A DNA stretch of 52,411 bases from Corynebacterium sp. (GCF_030532965.1 NZ_JAUNKC010000022.1:1-52411); one strand, 5' to 3'; positions 17,163 through 25,994 are shown, numbered from the stretch's first letter. Notes: generated by a model not told the origin, from the letters alone. A program made the numbers and translations.

Positions 17163-17821
17163 ACTGCGGCAACGATCCCCGCCGCCTCTTCGGCACCAGC
17201 GATCATCGCCTGAAGATAAAACCGCACAAAATCCCGCACCCCATCCGGGCCACTAAACCCCGCGATAAGCTCCGCAAATTCCGCTTTTCGACGCCCATAC
17301 CACACCTCCGGAACCATCAACCCAAGCGGATCAAATCCACTAGCGACCGCCGCAACCCGACTGGCAACCTGGCCCACCGCACCGCTGCGGACGTCGAAAA
17401 GCTCGTGTGCCACAATCTCCCCCAATACCACCGCCGGAATCACCGCCTCATGAGGCTTCGCCACCACAACTTTCCCCAATAGGGACAGCCGTCTAGCCGC
17501 AGCCGCATCCCGCGGACGGCCATCACCCCCACACAACACGTCGATACGGGCCAAGACCTGCAGCGGCGCCCGGAGAAACGTCCGCGCCGTCTCCTCCCGC
17601 ACCGCGGGCACAACCACCCCGAACGCGCTCAACGCTTCCAATTGGGGAACCCAGCCCGCCTGGGCACATAATTTCGCCCCGCGAGCCACCGACTCCGAAC
17701 ACACAACCTGCTCCTGGCGCAAAACCGGCGGGCGGCGATACACCGCCCCAATAGCGGCAGTCGCCTCCTCAATCAACGCGTGCACCGAATCGTCTGCGGC
17801 GATATGACCCAAAACATCCAT
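17159..17821 (-). CDS. Conserved hypothetical protein downstream of the tad/HAD locus
   Basis: The 220-residue protein is soluble and rich in Ala and Val, with no signal peptide. I recognise no catalytic motif; VVLGEIVAHELFDVRSG looks helical but is not an HExxH zinc motif. In corynebacteria and mycobacteria a protein of similar size lies at this position next to the HAD phosphatase (recalled), so it is probably real. I start at MDVLGHIAADD; the open frame extends 120 codons further upstream across the next divergent gene and is not used. Its end overlaps the HAD gene end by 4 bases. It carries three copies of the word TATTGGGG on its coding strand. Confidence 0.7.
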   Translation of the reverse strand: MDVLGHIAADDSVHALIEEATAAIGAVYRRPPVLRQEQVVCSESVARGAKLCAQAGWVPQLEALSAFGVVVPAVREETARTFLRAPLQVLARIDVLCGGDGRPRDAAAARRLSLLGKVVVAKPHEAVIPAVVLGEIVAHELFDVRSGAVGQVASRVAAVASGFDPLGLMVPEVWYGRRKAEFAELIAGFSGPDGVRDFVRFYLQAMIAGAEEAAGIVAAV

Positions 17822-17939
17822 GATTGCTAAGGAGAATAAAGCAAAAAAGTAACAAAACCCAACAAAAATTCCCCTTCCACACAAATTCGTGGCACGATTG
17901 GCAGTAACTGATGAAAAAATCGTGGAAGGAACAACCCAA

Positions 17940-18440
17940 GTGAGCAACGACAACGGAATGTTTACCAGCAACCCTGAAACCTTCAGATCACAGGTAAACT
18001 CCATCCCGCTTTCCGACGTCGACACCAATACCCAAGGCTCTATTGGGGAACTCGTCTCCAACGCCACCGAGCAAATGTCCTCCTTGGTGCGGGCCGAAAT
18101 CGAACTCGCCAAGACGGAACTACGCAGCGAGGTCAAGAAAGGCGCCATCGGCGGCGGTCTATTCGGCGTCGCCGGAGCCATCGCGCTTTACAGCTCATTC
18201 TTCTTCTTTTTCTTCGTCGCAGAGCTCCTCAGCCTCTGGCTCGAACGATGGGCCGCATTTTTGATCGTCTTCCTCGTCATGATCAACATGGCCGCGCTGC
18301 TGGCGCTTCTCGGTTTCAAGAAAATCCGCAAAATCAAAGCACCAACCAAAACAATCGAATCCGCCAAAGGACTCAAAGAATTGGTACCCGGAAAAGCCGA
18401 AGAAAACCTCAACACCAAACGGCGAGGCATGTTCAGCTAG
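17940..18440 (+). CDS. Phage-holin-superfamily-like membrane protein (Actinobacterial holin-X type)
   Basis: The 166-residue protein has an amphipathic stretch typical of the family (SSLVRAEIELAKTELRSEVKKGAIGGGLFGVAGAIALYSS) and two adjacent hydrophobic helices, the first containing a run of six Phe, followed by a basic C-terminal tail. This matches the family once annotated as putative actinobacterial holin-X, a housekeeping membrane protein rather than a phage gene. The start is a GTG with GGAAGGA 9 bases upstream; an ATG six codons later is possible. It is followed by an alpha/beta hydrolase on the same strand. Confidence 0.78.
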   Translation: MSNDNGMFTSNPETFRSQVNSIPLSDVDTNTQGSIGELVSNATEQMSSLVRAEIELAKTELRSEVKKGAIGGGLFGVAGAIALYSSFFFFFFVAELLSLWLERWAAFLIVFLVMINMAALLALLGFKKIRKIKAPTKTIESAKGLKELVPGKAEENLNTKRRGMFS

Positions 18441-18514
18441 ACCAATACCCACCACGCCCCTTCCGTAAAAATCGAAGGGGCGTGCCCGTTTTACTCCACC
18501 GGAAAGCCCCAACC

Positions 18515-19426
18515 GTGAAAAACCTCTCCCCCAATGTGGTAGCACTCGAAGGCGAATTCCACCACCACAACCTCCACACCCGCGGCATCCGACTCCACGC
18601 GGCTACCGCTGGTGAGCCGACCAACCCGGCCATAGTGCTGCTTCACGACGCGGTGAGCTGCTGGGCGGACTTCAAAGACGTCCTCCCCCTATTGGGGAAA
18701 ATGGGGTTTCATGCGATCGCCCTTGATTTTCGCGGATTTGGCATGTCGGACAAACCCCCAACCGGATACGACCTGCGCCACTTCACCGGCGACATCGCCG
18801 GGGCAATCCGCACGTTAGGGCACGACAAAGCCCACCTGGTCGGCATGGGAACCGGCGCAACCATCGCTTGGACGATGGCCACCAGCCACCCAGAGCACGT
18901 CGCATCCATCACCACCTGCGGAGCAATCCACCCAACGGATATGCGTCGTATAGTGCTGCGCAAACCGTGGCTATTTTCAAACCTGATGACGCACTCGTTG
19001 CTCTTTCGGTTGCCAACATCGTTCATCAGGCGGCTGTGCCCAAGCCGGAGTCAATTCATCCGCCGCGATCTTCGCAACAGCACCAGCTTAGACTTCCAAC
19101 AAACCCCCCAATTCACCCAAAGTATCCAACTACGCGAAACGGCCCTGGCAATCACCAATGCCCCCAATGCGATGATTCGCAGCTTCCGCCTAATGCTACG
19201 GCAACCACCCATAAAGTGGCTGGGTGAAAAGATCCAGGTGCCGGTGCACATGCTTGTCGACGAATCCCTGCAGTCCGCAGCCCTTATTGCCGCGGCGCGC
19301 CACCGCTGCCTATTGGGGATCCGTTTGACGCACATTCCCGAAACTCGGCTTCAACCGCACTTAGAAAACCCTCAGGCATTCACCTCTTTTGTGGGGGCCT
19401 TCGTCAGAGAAATAGAGGACCACTAA
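18515..19426 (+). CDS. Alpha/beta hydrolase-fold protein with altered nucleophile
   Basis: The 303-residue protein has the alpha/beta hydrolase signatures VLLHDAVSCW (oxyanion region) and LDFRGFGMSDKPP, and a nucleophile elbow at 110-114 that reads G-M-G-T-G. Residue 112, where Ser, Asp or Cys is expected, is Gly (codon GGA). A C-terminal His region (LQPHLENPQAF) and an acid candidate (VDESLQSA) remain. Corynebacterial genomes carry a hydrolase at this place beside marP. It may be a non-catalytic family member or use another residue. The GTG start is supported by a GGAAAG upstream. Confidence 0.82.
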   Translation: MKNLSPNVVALEGEFHHHNLHTRGIRLHAATAGEPTNPAIVLLHDAVSCWADFKDVLPLLGKMGFHAIALDFRGFGMSDKPPTGYDLRHFTGDIAGAIRTLGHDKAHLVGMGTGATIAWTMATSHPEHVASITTCGAIHPTDMRRIVLRKPWLFSNLMTHSLLFRLPTSFIRRLCPSRSQFIRRDLRNSTSLDFQQTPQFTQSIQLRETALAITNAPNAMIRSFRLMLRQPPIKWLGEKIQVPVHMLVDESLQSAALIAAARHRCLLGIRLTHIPETRLQPHLENPQAFTSFVGAFVREIEDH

Positions 19427-19562
19427 CTATTAGACTCAAAAAGTCACCCGGTTGGTTCCCAAAATCCCAAAATTAGAACACCAGATGTGACCTGCACAAA
19501 CATATTCTTAAAGTTGGCGGCACCCCTTGAACCACAGCCAGCAGGTTGCATACGGTTGAAGC

Positions 19563-20765
19563 ATGACAACCGCAATTGAGGAATTCGCCGCCACCGCGCA
19601 AAGCGGCTCTCAATTGTTGGCAGAGCTACGCACAACACGACTTAGCAAAGACGAACTGGCCGTCACGCTGGCGATCAGCCGAACCGAAGCCAGTTTGTAC
19701 TTCTCCGTAGCCAAAACATTCGACGCAGAAGAACTCGCCTACGCCTGCGAACGCAAGCTCTCCTTTTCAAAAATGCGACTCATCGCGCGCACCGAACGCC
19801 AATTGGCGAACCCGGACGTGGATCGTCGAAAAGTGCGGATTGCACTAATGGATTTCGCCCGCAACGCCTCCGTCGACGAGCTAAAAGAACACATCACCCA
19901 CACCATCGCCGAGCTTAACGACGGCCACAACCGCTGCCGCAAATGGTACCTGCGTTACTCCAGCCAAGCCGACGCTGACGGCATGCGCCACCTCATCATG
20001 AAACTGCCCAGCCACATCGCAGCCCGCATGGCAGCCTCGCTAGAACCCCAAGCAACCCACCTGGCGGCAACGGGCGAGGCCGTCGACAAAGCGGAAGGAC
20101 ATGCGCGCGCCCTCGTCGACCGCGTCCTCAACGGCTACGACCTCTCCTCATTGGAGAACATTGAAGAAGGCGAAAACCCCGACAACCCACGCGATGTCAG
20201 GCAGCGTCCCTGCTTCCTCGTTCCGATCGCCGAAATTACCGAAAATGTCGACGGCACCATCACCAACACCGACGGCGAGACGATAAACCTCCAGGACATG
20301 GTCGACGCCAAACTCGCCGAATTTGGTTTCGCAGTTGTAAGCTACAAAGACCGAAACGGCATCGCTCGGCCGCAAAAAGTATTCGAAGTCAAGCGACTTG
20401 CCGACGCCGACGACCGATTCCTCAGCATCGTCAGCCACCTCGTCTGCCAAAACCCCCACTGCCGCATCCCCGCAGTACGCTGCGAAATCCACCACATCAC
20501 TGCCTATTCACGCGGCGGCACCACCACAGCAGACAACCTGTGCCCCTTGTGCCGAGAACACAACCTCCACAACGACGACGACCCCCGAAAACCCCTCCAC
20601 GGACGCGTTATCACAGACCCCAAAACCGGACTAACCTGGTACAAGCTTCCCGACGGAACCATCACCCGCAACAGATCAAACGCCAATCAACGAAACGCCC
20701 TCCACTACACCAATCGAATACTCGCACCTGACTGCGACCATTCCTGGTACCCATTGGAGGAATAA
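19563..20765 (+). CDS. DUF222 / 13E12-type protein with HNH endonuclease domain
   Basis: The 400-residue protein has the DUF222 helical N-terminal region (about residues 20-230) and a C-terminal HNH nuclease fold: CQNPHCRIPAVRCEIHHITAYSRGG followed by ADNLCPLCREHN. The paired CxxC-type cysteines bind zinc and the HHI plus N/H residues form the active site. The family is abundant and variable in actinobacteria (13E12 repeats of M. tuberculosis) and behaves like a selfish or mobile nuclease. It sits between the hydrolase and marP, which I remember as adjacent in C. glutamicum, so it may be an insertion. No terminal repeats are visible. Confidence 0.9.
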   Translation: MTTAIEEFAATAQSGSQLLAELRTTRLSKDELAVTLAISRTEASLYFSVAKTFDAEELAYACERKLSFSKMRLIARTERQLANPDVDRRKVRIALMDFARNASVDELKEHITHTIAELNDGHNRCRKWYLRYSSQADADGMRHLIMKLPSHIAARMAASLEPQATHLAATGEAVDKAEGHARALVDRVLNGYDLSSLENIEEGENPDNPRDVRQRPCFLVPIAEITENVDGTITNTDGETINLQDMVDAKLAEFGFAVVSYKDRNGIARPQKVFEVKRLADADDRFLSIVSHLVCQNPHCRIPAVRCEIHHITAYSRGGTTTADNLCPLCREHNLHNDDDPRKPLHGRVITDPKTGLTWYKLPDGTITRNRSNANQRNALHYTNRILAPDCDHSWYPLEE

Positions 20766-20786
20766 TCCCACACGTTATATGACGAA

Positions 20787-20813
20787 AGGCCGAGCCAATC
20801 CTGGCGTCGGCCT
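20787..20813. terminator. Possible bidirectional hairpin between HNH gene and marP
   Basis: The arms AGGCCGA and TCGGCCT extend with an inner GCC/GGC pair after a one-base bulge, between two convergent genes. No clear T run follows on either side, so it is a weak intrinsic terminator at best. Confidence 0.45.
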
Positions 20814-20847
20814 ATAACTGCTGCCCATTGGGGCGTCGAAAAGCTAA

Positions 20848-22053
20848 TTACCTAATCACACATTCCTGGGTATCCACTGGCTGCGATAATTGGGAAATAT
20901 TCCCCACCGCTTTTCGTACCTCCGCAGCTGTCAACGCATAGCCAATGTCTGAGGAATCAGCACTTGCACCAAATACGACACCAATGACCTCGCCATCCAA
21001 ATTCAACATTGGGCCACCTGAATTACCCTGACGGATGGAACCACGTGCGGTATAAGCCTCCCGCTCCACGCGACCTGAAGCATAAATATCTGGACCAGCA
21101 ATCAATAATCGATCCGAAATTCGGGCGGGAGCTGCCTCAAACGGGCCCGATTCCGGGAAGCCCATCACAATTGCGTCGTCACCGGTTGACGAAACTTCCT
21201 CCGCCCACCGCAAAGGATCAATCTTCATCTCGTCAGAGCGCAAAACCGCGATATCAAGGGAAGGATCATAAAAAACAACCGTGGCAGTATGTGTCCCCAA
21301 TACTGTGTCCAAGCGCACAACCTCGGTTCCGGCAACAACGTGAGCATTGGTGATCACATGATTTTCATCGATAACAAAACCCGACCCCATCAATCGACGC
21401 CCACAGGCCTGTGATTCTCCCAATACATGCACAACCGACGGCCGCAACCTCTCAACCAAAGCAACATCCTCAATGGTGATCGCAGGGGCTTCAACCGCAA
21501 CATTTTTAGCGGAATTAAACGGCGAGATCAGCGGCGGCAAACCAGTCTCAGACAACATCGCCGACACTCGGGTAGGCAAATTAGCCAAAAATGGCGGAGC
21601 CGCTTTGTCAACATACCCCAATATCTGAGAGCTCTTAATACCATTCGCGAAACCACCCGGTAGGCCAGTAACCAACGGGATAGCCACCAACCAGGCAACC
21701 ACCAGGCTCGCCAACGCTTGAAACGCAGAGCCAATAATGGAATCGAAGATTAACGACGAACGCCACCTAATGCGATCCCGCAACGCCGACCCCAATGCGC
21801 CGCCGACTAAGTTACCCACCCCTACAAGGAAAAAGATAATGCCAATGGCGAGCAAAAATCGCAATGCCACCGATTCAGTGAGCTCCATCATCAACGGAGC
21901 GAATGCGGCGCCGCAAATCAGTCCAGCAATAACACCAACAGTAGACAGCACTGAGGCAAACGCCCCCTGGCGCCACCCCGCGTAAATCGCAAACACTACG
22001 ATGAGTGCAATAACGACGTCCACTATTAGACCGGATGTAGAAAAACTACTCAT
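20848..22053 (-). CDS. marP: MarP-type membrane-anchored serine protease
   Basis: The 401-residue protein has four N-terminal membrane helices of the CvpA type (residues about 5-165) and a periplasmic trypsin-like domain. The catalytic triad is visible as ITNAHVVAG (His), DPSLDIAVLRSD (Asp) and RQGNSGGPML (Ser). Two cysteines flank the protease domain (SQACGRRL and TQECVIR), matching the activating disulfide known in M. tuberculosis MarP. That enzyme protects against acid and oxidative stress by processing a peptidoglycan hydrolase. The following genes on the same strand upstream (NUDIX, thioredoxin-like, nth) appear to be one transcription unit. Confidence 0.93.
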   Translation of the reverse strand: MSSFSTSGLIVDVVIALIVVFAIYAGWRQGAFASVLSTVGVIAGLICGAAFAPLMMELTESVALRFLLAIGIIFFLVGVGNLVGGALGSALRDRIRWRSSLIFDSIIGSAFQALASLVVAWLVAIPLVTGLPGGFANGIKSSQILGYVDKAAPPFLANLPTRVSAMLSETGLPPLISPFNSAKNVAVEAPAITIEDVALVERLRPSVVHVLGESQACGRRLMGSGFVIDENHVITNAHVVAGTEVVRLDTVLGTHTATVVFYDPSLDIAVLRSDEMKIDPLRWAEEVSSTGDDAIVMGFPESGPFEAAPARISDRLLIAGPDIYASGRVEREAYTARGSIRQGNSGGPMLNLDGEVIGVVFGASADSSDIGYALTAAEVRKAVGNISQLSQPVDTQECVIR

Positions 22054-22074
22054 TTTGGACCGATCCTGCCTTTC

Positions 22075-22809
22075 CTAAAAATGCCGCTCATTATTCCGCG
22101 AAGCAGCAATCATCTCCGCTAAATCGTAATAGGTATCCTCATCCCATGGCACATCCCAGCCAGCATGAGCCAAAAGGGCATTCAACATTCCGCCAGTAAA
22201 CCCCCAAATGATGTAATCATGGATCCTGAACGCTGGACCCCGCCAAGCTCCTTTCGACACCACTAGCCTATTCTCTGGCGCCGCAAGTTCCTCAATAGGG
22301 ACGCTGAATACCGCGTCCGCTTCCACCGGATTCACTACACCAACACCATCATCATTTCGCCGATGCGCCACAATTGGGTGCACCGGATTTCCAGTCACCC
22401 TGATGTGCACCTCTGGCAATTGGGCTAATGGCGTAACTGTCGCTCGATCAAGACCAGTTTCTTCCCACGCTTCTCGTAATGCCGCGTCAATAGGATTGTG
22501 GTCCGTTGGATCTATTCTGCCGCCAGGAAATGCAATTTGACCGGAGTGCGCCCTAAGGTGCGGGGAACGGTGCGTGAGAAGGATGCTAGCGTCTTTAGGA
22601 AGCGCTGTTGTGCTGTCATCACCTTGGAGCAGGATAAGGACTGCGGATTGTTTGGATCGATCTATTGGGACTATTGGCTCAAGGCTGTGTTCTAGGGTTT
22701 GGCTGACATTACCGAGGTGAATTTCCTCAATGAGAGGACCAAGCCACTGCGGATGCTGGTCTGGTTGTAATTTTGTGTTTTGTCCAGGTGTGTCGGTGTG
22801 GTTGTTCAT
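22075..22809 (-). CDS. NUDIX hydrolase, CoA pyrophosphatase-like
   Basis: The 244-residue protein carries the Nudix box GGRIDPTDHNPIDAALREAWEETGL, in which the REAWEETG core is complete and binds the catalytic metal. Preceding residues LLTHRSPHLRAHSGQIAFPGG fit the CoA-pyrophosphatase (NudL/YeaB) subgroup. It hydrolyses a nucleoside-diphosphate-linked substrate, possibly CoA. Its ATG overlaps the upstream thioredoxin-like stop by 4 bases (ATGA) and its stop is 21 bases before marP. Confidence 0.9.
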   Translation of the reverse strand: MNNHTDTPGQNTKLQPDQHPQWLGPLIEEIHLGNVSQTLEHSLEPIVPIDRSKQSAVLILLQGDDSTTALPKDASILLTHRSPHLRAHSGQIAFPGGRIDPTDHNPIDAALREAWEETGLDRATVTPLAQLPEVHIRVTGNPVHPIVAHRRNDDGVGVVNPVEADAVFSVPIEELAAPENRLVVSKGAWRGPAFRIHDYIIWGFTGGMLNALLAHAGWDVPWDEDTYYDLAEMIAASRNNERHF

Positions 22810-23336
22810 GAGTTGATTATTTCCCCAATAGAGGTGGTTAGGTCTTCGTAGTCCGTAAAAGCTCTTGCCAGTACTCCTTTTTGCTGCCCATCTTGATAGA
22901 TGATGGTGATCGGCACGACGTTTGGCAGATTATTGCCAGCCGCGAAAGTATTGTCGCTGTCTTGGTATGAGGGGATCTGTATATTGAGATCGTTGAGCAT
23001 AGCCGCGCCGTTAGCAGCATTGGGGTCGGCGTGGACTCCAATGACGTCCCATTGGGGGTTTTGGGCGGCGAGTTCGTCGAAAAGCGGCAGTTCATCGCGG
23101 CACGGCGCGCACCACCATGCCCACAGGTTGACGATCGTTATCGGTGCCGGTTCGCGCTCGTCTATGTCCGCGCCCAGGCACGGCAGGGTGATGTGTGTTT
23201 GGGGGCAGTTGGGACGCTGAGCGATGTGGGTGGTGTCGGATTCTGCGGGGGGTTCGTTTCTGGGGATGGTGAGGCTTAGGAGCGCGATCAATCCGATGCA
23301 GAAGATGATGCTTGAGGCAATGATGGTGTTTCGCAT
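22806..23336 (-). CDS. TlpA/ResA-like membrane-anchored thioredoxin-family protein
   Basis: The 176-residue protein has an N-terminal hydrophobic signal anchor (IIASSIIFCIGLIALLSL) and a thioredoxin fold exposed outside the membrane. The active site reads WAWWCAPCRDELP, a CxxC with the TlpA-type context. A second cysteine pair is possible from the N-terminal linker (RPNCPQTHITLPCLG). It likely reduces or isomerises disulfides of envelope proteins such as the neighbouring disulfide-containing MarP; that link is inference. It overlaps the NUDIX gene and is 4 bases from nth. Confidence 0.88.
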   Translation of the reverse strand: MRNTIIASSIIFCIGLIALLSLTIPRNEPPAESDTTHIAQRPNCPQTHITLPCLGADIDEREPAPITIVNLWAWWCAPCRDELPLFDELAAQNPQWDVIGVHADPNAANGAAMLNDLNIQIPSYQDSDNTFAAGNNLPNVVPITIIYQDGQQKGVLARAFTDYEDLTTSIGEIINS

Positions 23337-23340
23337 GGGG

Positions 23341-24069
23341 TTACTGGGATGCTAGCTGGAGAAGGTGTTGGCGTTCGGCGGGTTCTGCTTTGATGCGGTT
23401 TTGTGCACGGGCTGGGTCGGTTTCCCCAATACCGTAGCTGGGGCACATTGGTGCTAGAAAGCACGCCCCGCAAGCTGGGTTGCGACTGTGGCAGATGCGT
23501 CGGCCGTGGAAAATTACCCGGTGGGAGAACATTGTCCATTCTGATTTCCCCAATAGGGAGGCGATGTCCGCTTCGATCTTGTCCGGCGCTGTCTCGTCGG
23601 TCAGCCCGAAGCGTTTGACGATCCGCGCGAAGTGCGTGTCGACGCTGAGCGCAGGCTGGTTGAAAGCGTTAGCGAGGACAACGTTTGCGGTTTTGCGCCC
23701 TACCCCGGGCAGTTTGGTCAGCTCGTCGCGGGTGTCGGGGACTGCGCCGCCGTGGTTTTTGACGAGTTGCTGTCCGAGTTGTATCAGTTGTGTTGTTTTT
23801 GTGGTGTGGAGCCCGGTGGGGCGAATGATGTCTTGTAGGTGCTTAGGGGTAGCCGCCGCTAGGGCGTGTGCCGTTGGGTATTCGGCGAAGAGTTCTGGGG
23901 TGACGTTGTTGACTCGGTTGTCGGTGCTTTGTGCGGAGAGGATCGTGGCGACGAGTAATTGGAGCGGGTTGGTGTAGTTGAGTTCGCAGCGCGCATTGGG
24001 GTAGCCCAGGGTTAGTTGTTGGTTGAGGGCGGTGGCGCGGTTTTTGGTATTGCGCTGCGGTTGTGTCAT
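23341..24069 (-). CDS. nth: Endonuclease III (DNA glycosylase/AP lyase)
   Basis: The 242-residue enzyme removes oxidised pyrimidines. It has the helix-hairpin-helix LPGVGRKTANVV with the catalytic Lys, the catalytic Asp in LSVDTHFARIVKRFGL, and the C-terminal 4Fe-4S ligands spaced Cx6Cx2Cx5C in CHSRNPACGACFLAPMC. I start at MTQPQRNTK; the open frame continues about 100 codons upstream across the divergent small gene and glxR promoter and is not used. It is the first gene of the operon with the thioredoxin-like, NUDIX and marP genes. Confidence 0.96.
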   Translation of the reverse strand: MTQPQRNTKNRATALNQQLTLGYPNARCELNYTNPLQLLVATILSAQSTDNRVNNVTPELFAEYPTAHALAAATPKHLQDIIRPTGLHTTKTTQLIQLGQQLVKNHGGAVPDTRDELTKLPGVGRKTANVVLANAFNQPALSVDTHFARIVKRFGLTDETAPDKIEADIASLLGKSEWTMFSHRVIFHGRRICHSRNPACGACFLAPMCPSYGIGETDPARAQNRIKAEPAERQHLLQLASQ

Positions 24070-24112
24070 GGTTATCACCCTATATTCTTTACGACGGGTT
24101 AAGGTAACAGGT

Positions 24113-24241
24113 ATGACGATTGTTCTAGTGCTTGCGGTGCCGGTGGCTTTTGCGTTGTTTCCATTGTGGATGGACCGCTTGGAAAACGCTGTTTTGCGGC
24201 TTGACGACGACGAAGACGCCGTTTCATCTTCCGTCGGATAA
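24113..24241 (+). CDS. Small membrane protein, 42 residues
   Basis: The frame reads a hydrophobic helix (TIVLVLAVPVAFALFPLWM) followed by an acidic tail with LDDDEDAV. An AAGGT-type site lies upstream of the ATG. It lies between nth, from which it diverges, and glxR on the same strand, where I recall a short hypothetical gene in other corynebacteria. The clean membrane-plus-acidic-tail character argues for a real gene, but it is short and function is unknown. Confidence 0.55.
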   Translation: MTIVLVLAVPVAFALFPLWMDRLENAVLRLDDDEDAVSSSVG

Positions 24242-24404
24242 CTAACGTTTACCCCCTTTTTGTCCCCCAAATTCAACTTTTGTGACGAAACTGTTTTTTG
24301 GGATGCAATAGTGACGTATTGCATAGTAAAGTTGGGGGAAATTACGAGTGTCAGGCATTTTGTTACTGTGCCATTCACCAAGAGAGTATGAGGAGCACTT
24401 CATC

Positions 24405-25088
24405 GTGGAAGGTGTGCAAGACATCCTATCGCGTGCTGGTATTTTCCAGGGCGTTGATCCCATTGCGGTCGCCAATTTGATTAATGATTTGGAGACCGTG
24501 CGGTTCCCTCGGGGGGCGACCATCTTCGAGGAGGGTGACCCTGGTGATCGACTGTACATTATCACGTCCGGCAAGGTGAAGTTGGCTCGGCATGCGCCGG
24601 ATGGCCGCGAAAATCTACTCACCGTCATGGGCCCTTCCGATATGTTCGGCGAATTGTCCATTTTCGACCCGGGCCCCCGCACGTCGTCAGCAGTGTGCGT
24701 GACCGAGGTTCACGCAGCGACCATGAACTCTGACATGCTTCGGAAGTGGATTGCGGATCACCCGGAAATCTCGGAGCAATTGCTGCGGGTATTGGCACGC
24801 CGGTTGCGCCGCACGAACTCCGCGTTGGCTGATTTGATCTTCACGGATGTGCCGGGGCGGGTCGCTAAGACGTTGCTGCAGCTTGCTAATCGTTTCGGCA
24901 CTCAAGAAGGCGGCGCGCTGCGAGTTAATCACGATTTGACCCAGGAAGAAATCGCCCAATTGGTGGGCGCCTCCCGCGAAACCGTCAATAAAGCCCTTGC
25001 AACCTTCGCCCACCGCGGCTGGATCCGGCTGGAGGGCAAGTCGGTGTTGATTGTGGACACGGAGCATTTGGCAAAACGCGCCCGATAG
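24405..25088 (+). CDS. glxR: cAMP-responsive global regulator GlxR (CRP/FNR family)
   Basis: The 227-residue protein matches corynebacterial GlxR closely as I remember it, including length and the N-terminal [18 protein letters not shown]. The cyclic-nucleotide-binding domain contains [16 protein letters not shown] (phosphate-binding cassette), and the C-terminal helix-turn-helix contains [25 protein letters not shown]. GlxR binds cAMP and controls carbon metabolism and well over a hundred genes. The start is a GTG 9 bases after AGGAG; the longer frame lacks family similarity. A strong terminator follows directly. Confidence 0.97.
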   Translation: MEGVQDILSRAGIFQGVDPIAVANLINDLETVRFPRGATIFEEGDPGDRLYIITSGKVKLARHAPDGRENLLTVMGPSDMFGELSIFDPGPRTSSAVCVTEVHAATMNSDMLRKWIADHPEISEQLLRVLARRLRRTNSALADLIFTDVPGRVAKTLLQLANRFGTQEGGALRVNHDLTQEEIAQLVGASRETVNKALATFAHRGWIRLEGKSVLIVDTEHLAKRAR

Positions 25089-25093
25089 AGACG

Positions 25094-25126
25094 AAAACCG
25101 GCCTCGGAGATTCTGAGGCCGGTTTT
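25094..25126. terminator. Strong bidirectional terminator after glxR
   Basis: Perfect 12-base arms (AAAACCGGCCTC and GAGGCCGGTTTT) with a 9-base loop are flanked by A on one side and T on the other. It sits between the convergent glxR and MBL genes and can serve both strands. Confidence 0.88.
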
Positions 25127-25127
25127 G

Positions 25128-25940
25128 TTATGCGGATTCTTCGAGGTATCGCAACGCAACCCGAGTGGATTGTTCGGCCGCGTGGCGTAGCACTGGGTCG
25201 ACATCGTCGTAGATTTCTGCGATAAGCTCTTTCAGTTCGGCGTCTGGCCCTAATTTTTCGAGCGCAGCGGTGAGTTGTTCCAACCGTTGTTGCCGCCGCT
25301 CGGTGTACCACTTGGCGAAGCTGGCGACATCGTCGCCGTCGGGCCCGTGACCTGGTAGTAGCCGCACGCCCGCGCCACGTTTCTCCAATAGGGCGAGAGT
25401 ATCAAGATACTGCCCCAGATTGCCGTCGGTTTCGGAAATCATGGTGGTGTGGCGACCAGCAATGGTATCCCCGGTAACGATGCCTTCAAGTGTTGATTCA
25501 TGTGGGGTGCCGGACCAGATGAAAAAACACACTGAATCACGGGTATGGCCTGGGGTGTGTACCACCTCGACTTGCGGGGTAACGCCAGGAACCGTGATGG
25601 TTTCGCCGTCGACAAGCGGCTCGGCGGCGTGGCAATACGGCGCCTCAAATGCGCGCACTGGTGCCCCAGTTAATTGCCGGAAGCGATGCGCACCGTCAGC
25701 GTGGTCGTGGTGCCGGTGGGTGAGCAGGATGATTCCCACTTCAGATGCTTTGTTGTTGAGGACGTTCAGGTGCCCTTCATCCGCAGGGCCAGGGTCAATG
25801 ACGATGCTAGCTGGATCACCAGGGGCACGTATCACCCATGAATTCGTTCCTTCAAGGGCTGCGTATCCTGGATTCGGGCATAAAACAACGGATGCTGACG
25901 GCGTTACCGGCCGCAGCTGACTGTAAGCGGGATGCTCCAT
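25128..25940 (-). CDS. MBL-fold metallo-hydrolase
   Basis: The 270-residue protein has the metallo-beta-lactamase metal motif LTHRHHDHADG, further ligands in VVHTPGHTRDSV and EGIVTGDTIAG, and LLPGHGPDGDD near the C-terminus. The C-terminal helix set with QQRLEQLTAAL fits the LACTB2-like/glyoxalase-II-like subgroup, which may act on RNA or thioesters. The same gene lies near whiB4 and ponA2 in mycobacteria (recalled). I start at MEHPAYSQL; an in-frame upstream start would add 11 residues. Its coding strand begins a run toward RidA, which is upstream in the same direction. Confidence 0.88.
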   Translation of the reverse strand: MEHPAYSQLRPVTPSASVVLCPNPGYAALEGTNSWVIRAPGDPASIVIDPGPADEGHLNVLNNKASEVGIILLTHRHHDHADGAHRFRQLTGAPVRAFEAPYCHAAEPLVDGETITVPGVTPQVEVVHTPGHTRDSVCFFIWSGTPHESTLEGIVTGDTIAGRHTTMISETDGNLGQYLDTLALLEKRGAGVRLLPGHGPDGDDVASFAKWYTERRQQRLEQLTAALEKLGPDAELKELIAEIYDDVDPVLRHAAEQSTRVALRYLEESA

Positions 25941-25994
25941 GGTTTTAAAGCTTAGCCACTTGCGGCTATTCACACTACATTTTGCCGAAGAAAA

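Noticed and set aside
17159..18181. N-terminally extended form of the conserved hypothetical gene
   Set aside because: The extension crosses the divergent holin-like gene and its promoter and adds low-complexity sequence.
18200..18225. Run of six Phe codons in the holin-like protein as a possible frameshift or phase-variable site
   Set aside because: The run is made of mixed TTC and TTT codons and lies within a normal membrane helix, not a pure homopolymer.
23341..24381. 346-codon version of nth
   Set aside because: The extra N-terminal part overlaps the divergent small gene and the glxR upstream region; the normal Nth length and start fit the shorter form.
24242..24404. GlxR binding site in the glxR promoter
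   Set aside because: TGTG and TCAC half-sites occur, for example around 24366-24377, but not with the 6-base spacing of the known TGTGA-N6-TCACA site.
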